From Mytilinidion resinicola (Eukaryota; Ascomycota; Dothideomycetes; Mytilinidiales; Mytilinidiaceae): a DNA stretch of 64,000 nt. The notes under the pieces are model-generated. The model made no database searches. It was not told where the DNA came from and saw only the letters and a program-made list of their open reading frames with translations. Shown here piece after piece: positions 48,695 to 60,054 of the stretch. The stretch is taken from assembly GCF_010093595.1 (NCBI RefSeq), contig NW_022985452.1:672451-736450 (forward strand), read 5' to 3'. Both the position numbers and the translations under genes were made by a program. Within the stretch, counting starts at the first letter, position 1. Every line of letters starts with the position of its first letter.

Positions 48695-49873
48695 TCACGC
48701 CGCGCCCTGCGCCCTCAACCTATCCTCCTCCAACCACCTCTGCATCCAATGCCACCCCTTCCCATGCGCCCGCGGGCCCGCCGGATAGCACGGCACGCCC
48801 GCGCGCTTCCACAGCTTCCACAGCATGGCATTCACATAGCCGCGGTTCCAGACGTACAGGCGCGCGCCGGCCAGGCCCTCGGTGTCGCCATTGACGCACT
48901 CGGCCCTGTACCAGCGGCGCATGCGCGCCTGGGCCCTCTTCTCGTCGGCCGTCTCGTTGAGCAGCGACGGCATAAACGCCGCGCGCAGGTCGTCGGCCGC
49001 GTCGTTGTCGAGGCCCTCGGGCGCGGCGTGGAACTCGCCCGCGATGCACTCGGGCCCCGTGCTGGTGGCGACGGCGCGGCCGAGGGGCTTGATGCGGTGC
49101 GTGACGGGGACGGCGGGGTGGTATTTGTACTCGTATTCGTGGGCTGCGAGGCAGAGGTGGGTTTGTTAGCCGCTTGTGAGGTGTTTTGAGGGGGGTCGTC
49201 TACACGCCGCCTGTCGTGAAGCTGCGGACACCCGTATGTCGCTGGCTTGAAGTGCCTTTGATCCCTTTTTCAGAATTCCGCACCATGTAGTTTTTGGAGG
49301 GCTCAGTGAAACTCGCTAGGCCCACCCTCAAACAGGACATGGGAATGCAATGGGTACGCAGGCCGGCGAGGAAGGTTTCATGGAAAGGGAAACGTGGAAG
49401 CTGAGTAACATACCCGCCCATTTATAGTCATTGAACACCTCGTCAATCTTCAGCGTACTCTCAACACTCGGCGAATCCTCCCACACCCCAAACGGCGCCG
49501 CGCCGCCCGCGCTCACGTGCAGTCGCGGCACGCTCTCACTGACGACTCTTAAACTATGCGCGCTCCCCGGCTCGCATACGTTGAACTGGTATGCCTGCGT
49601 GTTGCTCCAGTAGAAGGCGACCTGGATCGCCTCGTGGAACTGGTGGAACGTCCACGCGGCGGGTATGGACAGCGTGCGGGCCGGCGACTCGGCGCACTCC
49701 TCGCCGATACCGCGCTCCGAGGGGATCGTGATGTGGAAGAGGTAGTTGGGCGCCGCCGCGGGCTTGGGGGGCGCCAGTCTGCTGCGCTTGTTGGCATTGA
49801 TGTCGGCGGCGGCGGAGGGTTGGGCGGGGTCGGGGGATAGGGGCCGTTTGGGGCGGTGGGAGTGTTGGGACAT
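48695..49873 (-). CDS. Plasmid pRiA4b Orf3-like domain protein
   Basis: Two exons (49414-49873 and 48695-49143), joined across a 270-base intron, give 302 residues. ATG 49873 starts MSQHSHRPKRPLSP. After a basic, disordered N-terminus (~45 residues) the fold begins at YLFHITIPSERG. AAWTFHQFHEAIQVAFYWSN and TLKIDEVFNDYKWA are the recognisable signature of the pRiA4b Orf3-like family, first known from bacterial plasmids and transposon neighbourhoods. Exon two starts HEYEYKYHPAVPVTHRI. The role is unknown in any organism, to my knowledge. The intron is long for this window, and a missed small exon inside it is possible. Confidence 0.78.
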
Positions 49874-51025
49874 TTTGAGGGGAGAGGTGGATGGATGTAT
49901 GGATGTGTGTGAATGCTGGGAAGGAGATTGTGAATGTGAGGCTTGAGGTTGATGTTTGAAGTTTGAGGTTTTGAAGTATGAAGTGTAAAGACCAAGGCCT
50001 CGAATTGAGGTGTTGAGCTGCAGATGCGTTTGAGATGACGGATCTACACCATTCGAGGGTTTGAGTAGGAAATGGATTATAGGGGAATGAACCATAGGGG
50101 AGTGGACCATAGGGGATTGGACTATAGGAGATTGGACTATAGGGGATAGTGATCAGAGCCGTGCACCTCTCCAATAGGCAGTCTACTCAGCCACATGGTG
50201 AATGGAGGTGGCCTGACTTCCAGTGATGTGCACGGTGCGGTCATCAACCCCTTGCACTCGATTTGCTGCTCAAAGTCTAGCACACTATGACGCCAGCTGT
50301 TCGGTTGGAAGAAGCCCTTTTGCCCTCACCGATCTACCGTTGAATGAAATGCCTTGACGTAATATTGTGAGAAATTTGAAAAGAAGACGAAAACCAAACT
50401 TGCCAAGACCCCTCGAATAGTATTCTTCTACGCATTTGCAATGGTCGGGAGTATTCACACCACAACTCTTCAGACGACACGACTCGTGTAGCAATGTTCA
50501 CGATCCACACAAGCATCACAGCGCTGCCGGGGAGCATCCGCCGCTAATCAAGCTTGCCAACTCCCTTATCCGCACGTCCTCGAAGCCTCCAAGACAGTCT
50601 GCCCAACTTCTATGCCACTGAGGAGGCCGCACTCGCAGTTCGAGCCGATGCACGAACCTCTTCATATGTAAGATGGTGTCTGGATCGCTTGAAGGAGCCT
50701 CTTCAGCATGCCGCCCCTCCACCCGGCGGTGGTGCAGTAGTGCTGCACGCTAATCGCGCGGGCCAAGCGATCGGAAGGCCATCTCCCGCCCGCCACGATC
50801 TGACTAGTCCGCATGAGTAATCTAGAGTATCGACAACATGCGGCCTGCATCCAAAAGAAGATAAGTCATAGCTTTTCCATTCGCCAAACGTATTTATGTA
50901 CGCGAATTTGGTTAGATCCAGGCTAATTCCGTCTACGCCTCCTCTTAGCGATCCAATTGGGCAAACCTCCACCAGCATAACCCAGGAGTAAGCTTCCTGA
51001 CACTATCGACATGCATAGCCGTCTA
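49874..51025. other. Intergenic region
   Basis: It holds the promoter of the pRiA4b Orf3-like gene, including the 15-bp array at 50078-50152, and then about 870 bases with no recognisable gene up to the peroxidase relic. Confidence 0.5.
50078..50152. repeat. 15-bp tandem array, 5 copies, in a promoter
   Basis: The unit CCATAGGGGATTGGA is repeated five times with small changes (starts 50078, 50093, 50108, 50123, 50138). It lies about 205 bases upstream of the start codon of the pRiA4b Orf3-like gene. Confidence 0.9.
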
Positions 51026-52016
51026 CTAGGCTCGATCGTCGGCAGGTACAGACCTCATTTCCCTCTTCGCGTTGGTGGACGACGGCAGATAATTGGTGCA
51101 GTCCGCGAGGTTGCTGCTACCGCCTAGCACGCCGAGCAGTCATCCTAGTCATGGCATCGGCGAACTTGCCGCTCCACTTACCTGCGTTGTTGACAAAGAT
51201 CTTGAACTCCTTGCTGACGGATGTCTGGTTGGCCAGTGCCGTGTCCGACGGCAAGACGAATACGTTGACGGAGGGCGGAGGGTCTCCGACTAGCACTTCA
51301 CGTCCCATCGCCCGGGAGTACTGTCCTGCGCCTGGCCGGCCTTGGACTAGTCGACGTGAAGTTGCTGCGAGGTGGAATGCGCACCGGTATGGCAGCGAGG
51401 TCGACGGCATCAACTCCCTTGTCTTAGAAAAGAGCATAGAGAGAGTCGCCGAGAGCATGGACATTGGGGAGAAGAGCGTTAGACGCCGGGTTACTGAAGC
51501 CTTTCCGGCCTACATAAGTCTTCATTCGGGGTCCACCAGGGCATGTAACGATGGCATGAGCTGTTTTGGTTAGTAAAGAGTAGACACAGTATGCCAAGAG
51601 ATGCTTACCGCCCGCAAAGGCAATCAATGCCGCCACACCAACGCTTCGCTTCTGTGCAAGCGAGCAGCTTCGTGGAGATATCCTGAAGTCCGTTGTTCTC
51701 GCCTCGGCCAGTTTCGGGCGCCAGGATCAATGACCCATCATAGCCGCCTATCACGGGATGTTAGATTTAGACAAATTAGAATACGGTATTAGTAGTACTT
51801 ACCTGTGCTACCCTGAGCTTTATTCCAAGTTCCGCAATTATGGAAAGTTTCCCGAATCGCAGCACGAGCATCATCGCTGCATTTGCCCGTGGACGTATCC
51901 AGGAACATAGCAGTTAAGATAGAATCAACCTGAAGCAGGCTGAGAGAGCGCGGGATGGAAGGGAAGAATAAAGCAGAGGCAGTAGATGCCAAGAGGAGGG
52001 CGGTGGAGAGATGCAT
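51026..52016 (-). pseudogene. Dead class II-type heme peroxidase gene
   Basis: ATG 52016 opens a signal peptide (MHLSTALLLASTASALFFP). Exon one ends at 51803 and contains the distal heme pocket (RETFHNCGTWN). Exon two (from about 51747) reads GGYDGSLILAPETGRGENN, where the family has GGCDGS, so a disulfide cysteine is lost. A one-base shift then follows before SVGVAALIAFAGG. The next part reads VTCPGGPRMKTYVGRK and stops at TAA after SLYALF. The proximal-His region (GAHSTSQQ) is in another frame, with a TAG after LHVD. The tail (NVFVLPSDTALANQ, FADAMTRMT, then LLGVLGGSSN) needs more frame changes. The family secretes lignin/manganese-peroxidase-like or ascorbate/cytochrome-c-peroxidase-like enzymes. 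Confidence 0.85.
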
Positions 52017-53908
52017 GGTGTTGATGAAGATAAAATGTAAGCAGCTAAGGATAGGCTGGAAAGCTTGGTCTTGTGCCGAGATGAGGTGAGAAAGAGTTTG
52101 AAGACACCTCTGTTTGACGAGTTCTTGAGAGTGGTCGTAGCTGCATTTATACCATGGCTGTGGAACTTGACTCTGAGACATGAAGAATGCCTAGACCTAT
52201 CCGTAGAATTTGATCCTGGTCAGTCCAGACAACGTTGGCTCGCGTGGCTAAAAGTCTCCTTGTCGTGGCCTGGGGTAGTTTGAGGCTCTTGGTAGAATTC
52301 AATAAAGCCATGCATGGAAGCGAAGGTGGAGGTACATTAGTACAAAGCGCGGAGACCGAGAAACACAATGCATGGAAAAGCTTCTCTGCGCTTGGCGTAT
52401 GCACAGCTTCTTGTCGGAAGTCTCTGCACACTAGTCACGGCTTAGGTTGTCCCTGCGGAAATTTAAAATTTAGAAGGGATGTAGAGTTTGAGACGGCGGC
52501 ATCTAAAGGTGCTGGAGAAATCTCTTTATTGTCCAGCTGCCTGGCAGCAGGGCTACTCCTGACAGTGGTCGTCTCTTAGCAGCCAACAGTGGCAGCCAGG
52601 CAGTGGTATGTTCTTGTACCCAAGCGTATGGCCGAGCACGGCACAGGACGAAGAAGCAACTGGTGCCGGACGCTGCGTAAGAAAGCCAAAACAGAGGTAG
52701 ACTAGCCGTAGAAAATTGGACGCTTTCCTTCGTGTGGGAAAGCCATCATTGCGACTATACGGTAGATAAGATGCGAGAGCTGTCACCTTGTGATTCCCCA
52801 GTTCCCAACGAAAGCCCGTGGCGTATTTGGTTCGGTCTGATGTCATCGTGGAGACTGAGATTGCCAAGAGACAGTCGGAAGTTCTGCAGCCAAGAAGACG
52901 TTCCTTATATCGGAGCGGGATGTCATTCCATATATGCTTCATGTGGTTGGATAGGTAGCTGGTGGGTTCCGAAACGGAATGGCGATCTCCTCTGGAATAC
53001 GCCGCGGGATCTAAAATACGCGCGGTATATGCGGGGAGTAGGCGGATCTGGCAGCTGGGACGGCTTCCCACAGGCAGGCTTCCTTGACCAATAAGTGGCA
53101 GTCTAAGAATATGTGATTTCATCCTACAATTCTATATTCTAGCAACACACTGACTTTAAGCTTGTGTACATCTGCTTGGCACCGCTTGAGGCCCCGGGGT
53201 ACGTTAGGATGATTAGGAAAACAACAATTTCGACAGGTCTAGCAGCTCTTCGGGCCACCTCAGACGGTGGCAGATGGGGGTCGATGCTGTCAGTTGCACT
53301 AGCTTCTTGGCAGCCTGCTCTGGCTGGCGGAATAGCTGCAAGACGATGCAGGCCGTGCCCGGTAATTGGTGATGGCAGTTGTTCTGCGACATCTTCGCTG
53401 CAGGGACAGGACAGGTGCGCCGCGGTGAGCAGCCGGAGACGCAGCCATTGAGAAGTTCCGCCAAGAGCTCAAAAATAGGCCTTTTCCTTTTCAACTGCGT
53501 CAAACCAGCGAGACTGCAAGAATAGCCCGGCACCCAGCTGAATCCCTTGGTCATTCGATAGTACGGTGTCAAAGAATATGCGTCGAAGTTAGCCTATAAA
53601 ATCTTCCGGCCACTGCCCCGAGAAGCTTCAAGATAGTCTCCGGGAAGCAGGGTGAGGTGGAACTTCATCCCTTTGATCACTTGGTAAACTCGCTTGGCCA
53701 CTCAGGTAGCGACAGAGAGTTTCGGACGGACAATCGACCCTGCAACTCAGTTCCCTCGTCGTGGCTCTCTAAGAACAGGTATATCAATGAGGTCAGCCGG
53801 ATACGCCTCGTCGAACCAGATCTTTCAATCCGACACCAGAAATCAGCCTCCGGGACGTTATCTCTCACGTGTTCCATCGATCCAAGGGGTTCATCTCGTA
53901 TGGGACTT
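52017..53908. other. Gene-poor interval
   Basis: An open frame of 189 codons on the minus strand (52553-53122) shows no domain, signal or amphipathic pattern, and I do not support it as a gene. No repeat array or RNA gene is recognised. Confidence 0.5.
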
Positions 53909-54508
53909 TCATAGCTTCGATTTCGACGTAGACAGTATTCTTTCCAGGCCTTCCCTGAGGCCCGGCCCCATCCCATCCGCCCTCGGTTTCCGATTATTTC
54001 TATCCACAAAGACATGCACAAACTCTCCGACTACCTTGACAGAATCTTCTCCTCTTTCAAAGACTCCAATTTCGTAGGTCACGCTGCTCTTGCCCAGCTT
54101 GTTCACTCGCAACGCCAAATCCACTACGGCAGGAAATCCGACGGGAGAGAAGTAGTCGCAATGGGAATGTACCACTAGGCCGATGCGGTCCGAAGTCGGC
54201 GGGTTTAGGGCGCAGCGTTCTATCAGGTAGGTATTCACGATTGAGTCGAAGCTGTTCTCGTCAGAGGTGGACTACTGGCGTGGTGGTGAGGGTTAGACTT
54301 ACAGAAAGTAGTATATGCTATTGTTCATGTGATCATACATATCATTATCGCTCCTACCCATGATCGTCAGTATATGTTGCCTATATATGAGCTCTGGAGC
54401 TTAGGAAGGGCTTGTGAAGATGCTGCGGAGTACTCACCATCGTGTCCGGTACTCTAACTGGAACTTGTAGTCGCTCCTTATGCGATTCTTGAGGTCTGCC
54501 TGCGCCAT
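53909..54508 (-). CDS. Hotdog-fold acyl-CoA thioesterase (4HBT)
   Basis: Three exons on the minus strand (54438-54508, 54303-54353, 53909-54251) give 154 residues. The small middle exon is only 51 bases. The joined N-terminus reads DYKFQLEYRTRW, then SDNDMYDHMNNSIYYFLFD, the classic 4HBT active-site stretch with the catalytic Asp and His-x-N pattern. It continues through CDYFSPVGFPAVVDLALRV, KLGKSSVTYEIGVFERG and VGEFVHVFVDR, the strands of the hotdog fold. The family hydrolyses acyl-CoA thioesters, often as a dimer or tetramer. No targeting peptide is clear. It is divergent from the pseudouridine synthase with 277 bases between the preferred start codons. Confidence 0.87.
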
Positions 54509-54785
54509 TGAGAAATAGTAAAGCCAGTGGCACAACGAGCAGCACGTTGGATGGAGATCTCAAAGAGGGATGGTCGTCGTGCCTCGGTGGAGATGAGCCA
54601 TGGCTTGAAGTTGGCGACTTGCGCCCGAAATGCGGAGCTCCAGACACGCGTCACAGGCATTAAAAGAATATAGACATCCAACCTCACCAATACAATATTC
54701 GACCTATCCAGGCGACACCACGTTGGCTCCTTCACCTCGCATTCTAGCCTATCTGGTGGGTAAGGGCCGTCTTCGTGCTCCGTCC
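54509..54785. promoter_or_regulatory. Bidirectional promoter region
   Basis: It separates the start codons of the thioesterase (-) and pseudouridine synthase (+) genes. An in-frame upstream ATG at 54630 of the pseudouridine synthase lies inside it, so its transcript may begin close to the thioesterase start. Confidence 0.55.
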
Positions 54786-56293
54786 ATGGCTCTGGTGGCC
54801 TCCCCCAAAAGCGAATTCCACGTCCCACCCCCGGATACCTTCGAAGATCCCCCCGCCGTTGTCGTGCCAGATGCTGGCGATCCCTGGCCACGGCCCTACT
54901 ACCTCGAGAATGGCCTGAGGAAGGTCCGTCCATACCACTTCACCTACAATACGTACTGCAAAGCGAGGTGGCGCGACAGAGAAATCCTGGACATCTTTGC
55001 CAGCGAATTTCGGGACCGCCCGTTGGAGTACTATGTATGACTTCCGAGACACTATTTATATCCGAGTATCTTCGAGCATGAAGCTAATAGGTATAGAAAA
55101 GCGCCATTGAGTCCGGCTATATCACAATCAATGGCAAGCCAATCCCTTCCACAAGCTCCCTCATCCGAAACGGCGATGTGATCACACATACCATCCACCG
55201 CCATGAAACTCCAGTCTCTGCCACACCTATTGGCGTAGTTCACGAAGACGATGACCTCCTTGTCATCAATAAACCCGCGGGCGTGCCCGTCCACCCTGCC
55301 GGCCGGTACAACTTCAACTCTATCACCGAGATTTTGCGCGCTGAGCGACACTACACCTTCAATCCATTGCCATGTCATAGACTAGACAGGTTGACAAGTG
55401 GCATCATGTTCATTGGCAAAACTAAGGAGGCGGCGGAGCGTATGAGTGAGCAGATCCGGAGTCGGACCGTAAGGAAAGAATACGTAACACGCGTTGTGGG
55501 CGAATTCCCTGAGGGCGAGGTCGTTTGCGATCAACCCATCCTGCAGATTAGCCCCAAGCTGGGCCTCAATCGTGTCAGGGCTAACGGGAAGGAAGCGCGG
55601 ACAGTTTTCAAGCGGCTGGCGTATTACCCACCGAAGGGTGAGGATAACGGTGTTGCTGGCGACATTGCGGAAAATCAGAAAACCAAAGGCATGGCATGGA
55701 AGAACCTCCGGGGGTACTCAATTGTGCGGTGCATGCCGCTCACTGGCCGAACGCACCAGCTTCGAGTCCATTTGCAATTCCTAGGACACCCAATTGCAAA
55801 CGACCCCATTTATTGCAATCAGCGCGTCTTTGGTCCATCTCTTGGCCGTGGCGAAGATGTTTCGGACAACGACGACGATATTATCACCCGGCTCGGGCGC
55901 ATGGGCAAAGACGAGATAGCAGAAGCGGTAGCATACCATGATGAAATGGTCGACAATTACGAGAAGCGCCGAGCTGAGAAGATGTCGGGAGAGGTGTGCG
56001 AGTCCTGTCAAACGCCCCTCTACACCGATCCTGGGGTGCATGAAATGGGCATCTATCTACACGCTAAGAGATATGCCTGCACAGACGGCAAATGGGACTA
56101 CGAGACTCCTCTGCCAGACTGGGCGCTACCTCCGCTTGGCATGGACGGTCCCACAGAAGCAACGAAGGAGTCGGATCCTCTGGCCGTCGATTTGAAAAAG
56201 CTGGGGCTCGAAGATGACGAAAGCCCCATTCAGACTTCCAGCAAGACCGCCGAAGTACACTCATCACCGGCAGCGGTGTCTACGGCTACTTGA
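54786..56293 (+). CDS. PUS9: RluA-family tRNA pseudouridine synthase, Pus9-like
   Basis: Two exons (54786-55034 and 55097-56293), joined across a 62-base intron, give 481 residues. An in-frame ATG at 54630 would add 52 residues rich in Arg and Ser. That longer form could be mitochondrial, as for yeast Pus9, whereas the short form would be cytosolic. An S4-like stretch (KSAIESGYITINGKPIP) precedes the catalytic domain. The catalytic motif HRLDRLTSG lies near residue 178 with the nucleophile Asp. VHEDDDLLVINKPAGVPVHP and PLTGRTHQLRVHLQFLGHPI are RluA-type core motifs. A CESC pair near the C-terminus may bind zinc, as in fungal Pus8/Pus9. Expected product: pseudouridine 32 in tRNA. No deaminase domain is fused. 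Confidence 0.92.
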
Positions 56294-57823
56294 AGTATCC
56301 GGGCATGCATCTAGCAGATCCATGTGTTTTGGTCTTCACGCAGCGCTGCCCACACTACAATGTACACTGCAGCAGATCATCGTACAATTTCGCTTTTCCA
56401 AGTGCCTTCATGCACGTATTTGAATCTGTACCAGAGAAAAAAGTAAGGTTCTAAGCAAACGGTCAACTCGCGGTTTAAACTATCCCCAGGAATGACCCCA
56501 CCAAAGTCCATTTCCACTTTTGAACCTGAGCATACAGGGTTTTAAACTGAGCTATGACTAAGCGAACCTGAGTTCGTGGCTGAGCAAAATGAGCATGCCT
56601 GAGTTCAGCCCTGAGCAGGTCGAGTAAACTTACCCTCCGATGAAAAGCAGCCCAAGGCTGATCTGCGCCACTTTATCATCCATGCAAGGGTAGAGCCACG
56701 AGTGGCTGATAGGTTCCAACGTCGTCTACGGGATGTTTGGGACCCACTCTGGCTTTCTCCCGTGCTCAAGGCACCTGCAGTCGTCAGCGGGAGGATCGTG
56801 AGAGCGGGAGGATCGTGCGAACTCTTGGCGTACGCTTTACCTACCTTAGGCTAGCATATGGCAGTATCACTCATTGATTAAGACCCTCAGCGACCACCCA
56901 TTGCAACCAATTCTACCTCTCTGGTGAGTGCGCACTGATTGCTTCTCACTATTAGGCCTCACTCTGGCTCGCGTTCCGTATACTAACTAGTGTCACAGGC
57001 TCTGATCATCGTCGCTGCTCGACCTTCTCACGCTTCCGACCGTCACCCTCAGCACACCAACATGCCAAACCTGCAGCTGTCGCCTCACTCCTTCCACCTC
57101 GTCCTATCCCACCCTACACTACCAAACAATTGTCCCTCCACTGCCCCGGCACCATGGTTCGCGAGACAGGCTCGCGCCACATACAACGCGTTTGAGGGGA
57201 AGTTCGAGACGTTGGGACCACTTCATCGGGCTTATGCGACAAGTGATCGAGGCCCTCCGCTGTGGCGGCCACACCGACATACACAGTGTTGACTCCGGCA
57301 CTAGCCATGGAGTGGTGGCGGTTGCCACCAAGAATATAGGCACTGGACAAGGGATTACCGCTGGTATCGACGTGGCTGCCGCCATCCTGAATTGACAAAC
57401 ATCTCGTCGAGAAGACGGGTTTCTCGGCCCTCGGCAACATACCGCGCAAAGACCGTGTGCACCTTATCCCTTCGGGCGCTATGGCACCGGGCTGCTACAA
57501 TCTCCTTCGAGGCCTCCTCCCGCTCGGCTTACTGCCTTCGCGTTCTTCAGCGTGCTCCAGCTCGCTCTGCGCCCTCAGATGCTGCAGTACTGGGTTGCTC
57601 TGCTCGCTCCTCACGGACGGGTCAAAGTAGAAAGAGCTGTATTACACTTATTAATTTCACCCAACAGCCGCCGCCTCCTTATAGACGCTAAGAACCTCGC
57701 GTTCAAACCACTCTAGATACACGGTCCGTCCCCAACAGCCATTCAAATCCCGTCTGCCATAGCGCCCTGAAAGAGCTTCAGTACACGCATTTCAAACAAA
57801 TCGCATCCTTCGCCATCAACAAA
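56294..57823. other. Gene-poor interval
   Basis: Near 56520-56630 the words CCTGAG and TGAGC recur several times (about 100 bases), a weak simple repeat. Open frames at 56990-57690 overlap on both strands without a recognisable domain. No RNA gene is seen. Confidence 0.45.
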
Positions 57824-58703
57824 TCACCTCCCCTCATCCCCTTTCTTCCACCCAGTAGCAACCCACGCCTTCATCCCAATCCTCACACCCCCATCAAACT
57901 TCTCAAAGGTCCTCAGCGCACTCAACTCCTCCTCAAGCAGCAACGTCGCTCTCTCCAATTCCTCTTCCCCAAACCCAGCAAAGAACATACCCTGCGCTAA
58001 CATCATATTCCCAACCAACTCCTCCAAACTACTCGCACTGGAATAGGTCACCACCGGTCTCAATTCAACGTTATTCCCAAACCCGCCCTTTTCAAACTGC
58101 TGCAGGAGCCACGATCCAGCAAGATACTCCGGCGCCATGGCCATGGCGTTCTGGGGCACTTGGTCTGGTCGGATGCGGAGCGAGGTGCGCGTGAAAGCTG
58201 TGAGCCAGACGCGATCTGTTCTTGTCATTAGTCATTAGTCATTATAGTAATGATAGCGGGAAGGGATACCCACCCGCCCACGTCGACGCCATTGCCACGC
58301 CCCCAATCTCCAGCACACGGAACATTTCCCGCGCGATTTTGACGCCGCTTTCCGCATCGCCAGGGACCGGGAGGGCGAGGTTCGCAAAGATATGCGTGAA
58401 AGTGTCATCAGCCAAAGTCGTAAGCGCGCGTACGTCTAAGACCGCGGTCTCAACGTCGCTCCACCCGTTCCTCTGGACACTTTCTTGGACTTCGGCGATC
58501 ATGGCCGGGGAGAGGTCCGTGGCCATGATGCGAGCGGCTGGGTGGCGCGACTTGATCTCGGTCGTTACGGTGCCGGGGCCGCATGCGTTGTCCAGAATGT
58601 AGGAGGCTGGGGTGATAGTGGGATTGACGGTTGAGAGCATGGCGGTGGCGATGTGAGTCGTGCAGCCGCCCGTCATGCGGGTGTACGTTGAAGCGCGAGA
58701 CAT
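57824..58703 (-). CDS. Class I SAM-dependent methyltransferase
   Basis: Two exons (58274-58703 and 57824-58215), joined across a 58-base intron (donor GTGGGT), give 273 residues. The start ATG 58703 (MSRASTYTRMTGG) is preferred; an open frame further upstream is low-complexity. SAM motif I is ILDNACGPGTVTTEI at about residues 36-50. Post-I MATDLSPAMI and motif IV-like FTHIFANLALPV follow, then REMFRVLEIGGVAMAST (motif V/VI). This order fits the UbiE/Coq5-like small-molecule branch common in fungal secondary metabolism. The substrate is unknown. No membrane segment is seen. The 5' half is C-rich and the 3' half strongly G-rich on the coding strand. Confidence 0.86.
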
Positions 58704-60054
58704 TTTTGTAAGGGAGGAAGTGGAGTCTTTGTAAGGGGGATGAATGAGATTTGCGTGAATAGGGGAATGAGGCGGGGTGTAGAGTGCGTGGGCTTGAAGT
58801 AGGTAAGAGATGTGGATTAAGACGTTGGGGATGGGTTTTATATGCGTAGATATTGGGGACGGAGACATTTGAAGATTTTGCGGAAACATCTTCCCTATCG
58901 CGAGAACGTATGACTCTTTCGACACTCATGTGGCACTGCTTGCGCAGTTGCGACATTGAGTGCCTATGAAGCGGAAGGACAGTGAAGTTTGTTTTGGGCA
59001 GGTACCGGAGACATACCAAAGTCTCCGAAAGGGTCTCACACAGCCACATGGCGGCACGTGCTCGTGACAGCCAGGGCGCTTGCAGAACTTCCTCACAATT
59101 GAAGTCCCTGCCCTCCATCACGAAACCCATCTATCCATTCTCGCCACCATCAATTTTGACATTTCAGATGCCATGAAAGATGTCAACGATCGATGAAAGC
59201 CGCCTTTCGGCCTCTCTGGCCGGGTATGCTTCGCCAGCCTACCATGTCAAAGGAGCAGGGTGCGCTGCGGCCGGTCGTTGAGCTGGCAAAGGAAGAGACG
59301 CAATATGCCGCGTTCACAGAAGAGAGGAAGACGTGATCATGTCAAACCCCCGCTAGAAGGCCTTGTTTCTTGAAAGCCGAGACTGAAAATGACGACGAGG
59401 TATTGGTCAAAACAGAGTAATGAGCAACCTTTTCAGATATCGCTACTACCGAACTCTACCGCCCCGTGCTCAAGAAATTAATAATGTTTTAGATACACGT
59501 ACACAGTCTGAACACCGAGTCATACGTATGCCACCACCATGCGGCGTTGAATGCCAAGCGAAATGGATGCTGTTCTCTTCCTGTGCGGCTGTGCCGCCCT
59601 CAGGATCGCGGCGCCTTGCTCATGAAACGAAGGACGCATCCTCTTCAACGCTTCAATGACCTCTCACAGCCCTCCAAGTTTTCGAACGGTAGCGTTGGAC
59701 TTCGCTTAGGGATGCAGACGCATGAACTAAATATATGGCCTCTCATAGCCTTCCAAGTTTTCGCAAGACGATAGTCTACGCCTGCATCTTCATCCTTTCC
59801 AATACTCATCTGACCTCTCACAGTCTTCGAAATTTTTGTTAGGTGGCGTTGTGTTTCCCATGAGGATTCTCATCTGGCTCTGATTCTATTCTATGGGATC
59901 AGGGCGACGTAGTCTCTTGAACGGAAGGCGTCTCGAATGGAATATAAATATGCTGCTACGTAGGACCTTCCTGTGAGAATAAAGCAAACACTGTTAACAC
60001 TTCTTCCGTTTGCCGTCCCTTCGTCTCTCATTCAGTTCGGATATCTGCCCCATT
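58704..60054. other. Intergenic region with spaced repeats
   Basis: It holds the methyltransferase promoter, a three-copy spaced repeat (59658-59838, described separately) and the promoter of the metalloprotease-like gene. No gene is recognised. Confidence 0.5.
59658..59838. repeat. Three spaced copies of a ~27-bp direct repeat
   Basis: The core GACCTCTCACAGCCCTCCAA, followed by GTTTTCG, starts at 59658, 59737 and 59812, so the spacing is 79 and 75 bases. The third copy is the most diverged. The copies lie 215-400 bases upstream of the metalloprotease-like gene. Confidence 0.8.

Noticed and set aside
52553..53122. 189-codon open frame on the minus strand
   Set aside because: Composition and hydrophobic pattern look random, and no plausible exon chain or domain is seen.
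56990..57690. Overlapping open frames on both strands
   Set aside because: None has a domain or splice structure; likely chance frames in GC-rich DNA.
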